A stretch of 64,000 nt of DNA. Source: Piscicola geometra. Its lineage: Eukaryota; Annelida; Clitellata; Hirudinida; Piscicolidae. Made by a program: the position numbers and the translations under genes. How positions within the stretch are numbered: position 1 is the stretch's first letter; the number at the start of each line of letters is the position of its first letter. Location of the stretch: contig OX030956.1 in assembly GCA_943735955.1 (NCBI GenBank), positions 2,198,412-2,262,411 of the forward strand, read 5' to 3'. This document shows positions 59,804-64,000 of the stretch, in pieces. The notes below the pieces were generated by a model. It searched no databases, was not told the DNA's origin, and worked only from the letters and a program-made list of their open reading frames with translations.

Positions 59804-62800
59804 TCATCGTTCGTCTTCACCGTCTTCACCGTCTTCATCGTCTTCACCGTCTTCATCGTCTTCACCGTCTTCATCGTCTTCACCGTCTTCATCGTCTTCA
59901 TCGTTCGTCTTCACCGTCTTCATCGTCTTCATCGTCTTCATCGTCTTCACCGTCTTCATCGTCTTCACCGTCTTCATCGTCTTCACCGTCTTCATCGTCT
60001 TCATCGTTCGTCTTCACCGTCTTCACCATCTTCATCGTCTTCACCGTCTTCACCGTCTTCATCGTCTTCACCGTCTTCATCGTCTTCACCGTCTTCACCG
60101 TCTTCATCGTTCGTCTTCATCGTCTTCATCGTCTTCACCGTCTTCATCGTCTTCACCGTCTTCATCGTCTTCACCGTCTTCATCGTCTTCACCGTCTTCA
60201 CCGTCTTCATCGTCTTCACCGTCTTCATCGTCTTTACCGTCTTCATCGTCTTCATCGTTCGTCTTCACCGTCTTCACCGTCTTCACCGTCTTCACCGTCT
60301 TCATCGTCTTCACCGTCTTCATCGTCTTCATCGTTCGTCTTCACCGTCTTCATCGTCTTCATCGTCTTCACCGTCTTCACCGTTTTCATCGTCTTCAACG
60401 TTCGTCTTCATCGTCTTAAGTCTTCATCGTCTTCACCGTTTTCATCGTCTTCATCGTCTTCGTCGTTTTCATCGTCTTCATCGTCTTCATCGTCTTCACC
60501 GTCTTCATCGTCTTCACCGTCTTCATCGTTCGTCTTAAGTCTTCATCGTCTTCACCGTCTTCATCGTCTTCACCGTCTTCATCGTCTTCACCGTCTTCAT
60601 CGTCTTCATCGTCTTCACCGTCTTCATCGTCTTCACCGTCTTCATCGTCTTCACCGTCTTCATCGTCTTCACCGTCTTCATCGTCTTCATCGTTCGTCTT
60701 CACCGTCTTCACCGTCTTCATCGTCTTCATCGTCTTCATCGTCTTCACCGTCTTCATCGTCTTCACCGTCTTCATCGTTCGTCTTTACCGTCTTCGTCGT
60801 TCGTCTTTACCGTCTTCATCGTCTTCACCGTCTTCATCGTCTTCACCGTCTTCATCGTCTTCATCGTCTTCATCGTCTTCATCATCTTCATCGTCTTCAC
60901 CGTCTTCACCGTCTTCACCGTCTTCACCGTCTTCATCGTCTTCATCGTCTTCATTGTCTTCACCGTCTTCACTGTCTTCACCGTCTTCACTGTCTTCACC
61001 GTCTTCACCGTCTTCATCGTTCGTCTTCATCGTCTTCATCGTTCGTCTTCATCGTCTTCATCGTCTTCACCGTCTTCACCGTCTTCACCGTCTTCACCGT
61101 CTTCACCGTCTTCACCGTCTTCATCGTCTTCATCGTCTTCATCGTCTTCACCGTCTTCACCGTCTTCATCGTCTTCACCGTCTTCATCGTTCGTCTTCAT
61201 CGTCTTCATCGTCTTCACCGTCTTCATCGTCTTCACCGTCTTCATCGTCTTCACCGACTTCATCGTCTTCACCGTCTTCACCGTCTTCATCGTCTTCACC
61301 GTCTTCATCGTCTTCACCGTATTCACCGTCTTCATAGTTCGTCTTCATCGTCTTCATCGTCTTCACCGTCTTCATCGTCTTCACCGTCTTCATCGTCTTC
61401 ACCGACTTCATCGTCTTCACCGTCTTCATCGTCTTCACCGTCTTCATCGTCTTCACCGTCTTCATCGTCTTCATCGTCTTCACCGTCTTCATCGTCTTCA
61501 CCGTCTTCATCGTCTTCACCGTCTTCATCGTTCGTCTTTACCGTCTTCGTCGTTCGTCTTTACCGTCTTCATCGTCTTCACCGTCTTCATCGTCTTCACC
61601 GTCTTCATCGTCTTCATCGTCTTCATCGTCTTCATCATCTTCATCGTCTTCACCGTCTTCACCGTCTTCACCGTCTTCACCGTCTTCATCGTCTTCATCG
61701 TCTTCATTGTCTTCACCGTCTTCACTGTCTTCACCGTCTTCACTGTCTTCACCGTCTTCACCGTCTTCATCGTTCGTCTTCATCGTCTTCATCGTTCGTC
61801 TTCATCGTCTTCATCGTCTTCACCGTCTTCACCGTCTTCACCGTCTTCACCGTCTTCACCGTCTTCACCGTCTTCATCGTCTTCATCGTCTTCATCGTCT
61901 TCACCGTCTTCACCGTCTTCATCGTCTTCATCGTTCGTCTTCATCGTCTTCATCGTCTTCACCGTCTTCATCGTCTTCACCGTCTTCATCGTCTTCACCG
62001 ACTTCATCGTCTTCACCGTCTTCACCGTCTTCATCGTCTTCACCGTCTTCATCGTCTTCACCGTATTCACCGTCTTCATAGTTCGTCTTCATCGTCTTCA
62101 TCGTCTTCACCGTCTTCATCGTCTTCACCGTCTTCATCGTCTTCACCGACTTCATCGTCTTCACCGTCTTCATCGTCTTCACCGTCTTCATCGTCTTCAC
62201 CGTCTTCATCGTCTTCATCGTCTTCACCGTCTTCATCGTCTTCACCGTCTTCATCGTCTTAACCGTCTTCATCGTCTTCACCGTCTTCATCGTCTTCATC
62301 GTTCGTCTTCACCGTCTTCACCGTCTTTATCGTCTTCACCGTCTTCATCGTCTTCACCGTCTTCATCGTCTTCACCGTCTTCATCGTCTTCATCGTTCGT
62401 CTTCACCGTCTTCACCGTCTTCATCGTCTTCATCGTCTTCACCGTCTTCATCGTCTTCACCGTCTTCATCGTCTTCACCGTCTTCATCGTCTTCACCGTC
62501 TTCATCGTCTTCATCGTTCGTCTTCACCGTCTTCACCATCTTCATCGTCTTCACCGTCTTCACCGTCTTCATCGTCTTCACCGTCTTCATCGTCTTCACC
62601 GTCTTCACCGTCTTCATCGTTCGTCTTCATCGTCTTCATCGTCTTCACCGTCTTCATCGTCTTCACCGTCTTCATCGTCTTCACCGTCTTCATCGTCTTC
62701 ACCGTCTTCACCGTCTTCATCGTCTTCACCGTCTTCATCGTCTTTACCGTCTTCATCGTCTTCATCGTTCGTCTTCACCGTCTTCACCGTCTTCACCGTC

Positions 62801-63050
62801 TTCACCGTCTTCACCGTCTTCATCGTCTTCACCGTCTTCATCGTCTTCATCGTTCGTCTTCACCGTCTTCATCGTCTTCATCGTCTTCACCGTCTTCACC
62901 GTTTTCATCGTCTTCAACGTTCGTCTTCATCGTCTTAAGTCTTCATCGTCTTCACCGTTTTCATCGTCTTCATCGTCTTCGTCGTTTTCATCGTCTTCAT
63001 CGTCTTCATCGTCTTCACCGTCTTCATCGTCTTCACCGTCTTCATCGTTC
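59804..63050. repeat. About 2.5-kb duplication with CTTAAG marker
   Basis: The rare AACGTTCG followed by TCTTAAGTC occurs at 60397-60420 and 62916-62941, step about 2519. Flanking blocks (59898/62390, 60104/62614) repeat at 2492-2510. A third TCTTAAGTC is at 60534. Confidence 0.8.
60772..62299. repeat. 753-bp tandem duplication
   Basis: The GTCTTTACCGTCTTCGTCG marker lies at 60781 and 61534. Following TTCG sites keep the 753-base step (61036/61789). Confidence 0.85.
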
Positions 63051-63605
63051 GTCTTTACCGTCTTCATCGTCTTCATCGTTCGTCTTCATCGTCTTCATCG
63101 TTCGTCTTCATCGTCTTCATCGTCTTCATCGTCTTCATCGTCTTCACCGTCTTCACCGTTTTCACCGTCTTCACCGTCTTCACCGTCTTCACCGTCTTCA
63201 CCGTCTTCACCGTCTTCATCGTCTTCATCGTCTTCATCGTCTTCACCGTCTTCATCGTCTTCACCGTCTTCACCGTCTTCATCGTTCGTCTTCACCGTCT
63301 TCACCGTCTTCATCGTCTTCACCGTCTTCATCGTCTTCACCGTCTTCATCGTCTTCACTGTCTTCACCGTCTTCATCATCTTCACCGTCTTCATCGTCTT
63401 CACCGTCTTCACCGTCTTCATCGTCTTCACCGTCTTCATCGTCTTCACCGTTTTCATCGTCTTCATCGTCTTCACCGTCTTCATCGTCTTCACCGTCTTC
63501 ATCGTCTTCACCGACTTCATCGTCTTCACCGTTTTCATCGTCTTCATCGTCTTCGTCGTCTTCATCGTCTTCATCGTCTTCATCGTCTTCATCGTCTTCA
63601 TCGTC

Positions 63606-63691
63606 TTGCAACCATACTTCCCCCGGAATCCAAAATCTTTGGTTTCCCGGAGACTGCCCGCGGGGTCATATCTACCCTGGAATAACAAACG
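63606..63691 (-). rRNA. 18S rRNA fragment (partial, probably a pseudogene)
   Basis: Read on the minus strand, TCCGGGAAACCAAAG (63651-63637) and GGGGGAAGTATGGTTGCAA (63624-63606) are the near-universal eukaryotic 18S core around the V5/SSU-1100 region, with TTATTCC and ATGACCCCGCGGGCAG upstream resembling the same helix. In real 18S the sequence continues GCTGAAACTTAAAGG; here it breaks off into the satellite. Upstream, beyond about 63691, I find no further 18S match, so this is an 85-base scrap. Small changes in the core suggest decay, though an expanded native 18S cannot be excluded. Confidence 0.8.
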
Positions 63692-64000
63692 TTCGAGGTG
63701 CTTTTTGAGAAACTCGTTTCGAGCTCAAAATATTTGATCGGTCAGTCTTTTTATAATCGTTTACAGATTATAATCGCGTTTCAATGGGACCCAAGCCGGT
63801 GAAGGCATGTTTTCTCGCGCATTCGACCGGAGCGGTGAGGATCTCGGCCTAGCGTGGAATCTCATTGCCGGTGAAAAATTTTAAAAATAAAAATTTTAAA
63901 AAATCTTTTGTTCAATCATGAGACAAATCTCAAAATAAGTTCATTTTACAAGAGTTGCCATTTGAAACTTTATTATCTTGAGTTTCGAAGCATGCCTATA
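63692..64000. other. Unrecognised AT-rich flank
   Basis: No open frame or RNA gene recognised. It has a small hairpin-like ATAATC...GATTAT near 63753-63771 and A/T homopolymer runs at 63880-63905. It could be more of a divergent rDNA-derived sequence or an unrelated insertion. Confidence 0.4.

Larger units (their letters stand above)
10127..63606. repeat. 53.5-kb satellite of the 9-mer TCTTCAYCG
   Basis: Nearly all of this stretch is tandem 9-mers TCTTCACCG or TCTTCATCG, roughly 5,900 copies. Four-base TTCG insertions give 13-mers (TCTTCATCGTTCG) and shift phase. Rare variants (GTTTTC, CTTCATTG, CTTCGTC, TCTACACC, TTTACCG, CATCATC) mark higher-order copies. The plus strand is about 7/9 pyrimidine. 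Neither strand carries a supported gene. Ends are sharp: a LINE tail on the left and an 18S rDNA fragment on the right. Confidence 0.98.
34041..63606. repeat. Right satellite domain, dense TTCG insertions
   Basis: From about 34.04 kb TTCG insertions become frequent, roughly one per 110 bases in the first 2 kb counted. Alternating CACCG/CATCG units dominate. Recent tandem copies are clearer here than in the left domain. Confidence 0.8.

Noticed and set aside
10017..62262. Giant plus-strand open frames of 4,000-11,000 codons
   Set aside because: They follow from a 9-mer without stops in any plus frame. Three frames are open at once, composition is that of the DNA repeat, and no domain is present.
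10127..63606. CRISPR array or telomere
   Set aside because: There are no unique spacers between repeats, and the unit is not TTAGG or TTAGGG. It is a satellite in a eukaryotic genome.
63095..63688. Minus-strand 197-codon frame starting in the right flank
   Set aside because: It begins inside the 18S fragment and runs into the satellite; no protein homology.
63692..64000. Continuation of 18S rRNA
   Set aside because: I could not align conserved 18S blocks here by eye; a covariance-model search would be decisive.

Overview
This is eukaryotic, metazoan DNA. It holds a multi-exon transmembrane semaphorin gene, a decayed non-LTR retrotransposon, dense microsatellites and a scrap of 18S rDNA. No bacterial gene organisation is present. 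A semaphorin with Sema, PSI and a membrane segment but no Ig domain is the class 1 (invertebrate) or class 6 layout. With so many simple repeats, I infer an invertebrate, perhaps an arthropod or crustacean; the taxon is not proven.

Layout. (1) Positions 1-1310: CA-rich simple repeats, a 12-bp minisatellite and no gene. (2) 1311-6995, minus strand: a semaphorin I rebuilt from 14 exons by splice sites and phase. The joined frame closes at 992 codons including the stop (about 991 aa), with Sema, PSI, membrane segment and a long low-complexity cytoplasmic tail. Most introns consist largely of microsatellite. (3) 6996-7440: AT-rich upstream DNA with no recognised promoter. (4) About 7440-10126, plus strand: a 5'-truncated, frameshifted LINE with a reverse transcriptase domain, a C-terminal zinc-knuckle-like motif and a short (TAC)n tail. 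(5) 10127-63606: about 53.5 kb of one satellite built on the 9-mer TCTTCAYCG, roughly 5,900 units. It has 4-bp TTCG insertions and nested higher-order repeats (753, 856, 1053, 1194, 1374, 1783, 2640 and 3350 bp). (6) 63606-63691: an antisense 18S rRNA fragment joined directly to the satellite. (7) 63692-64000: AT-rich DNA that I do not recognise.

Only two protein-coding units have evolutionary support: the semaphorin and the LINE remnant. The very long open frames over the satellite (up to 11,476 codons) arise because the 9-mer has no stop in any plus-strand frame; I do not annotate them as genes. The most notable features are the satellite, with its single two-state position and frame-rotating TTCG insertions, and its direct junction with rDNA.
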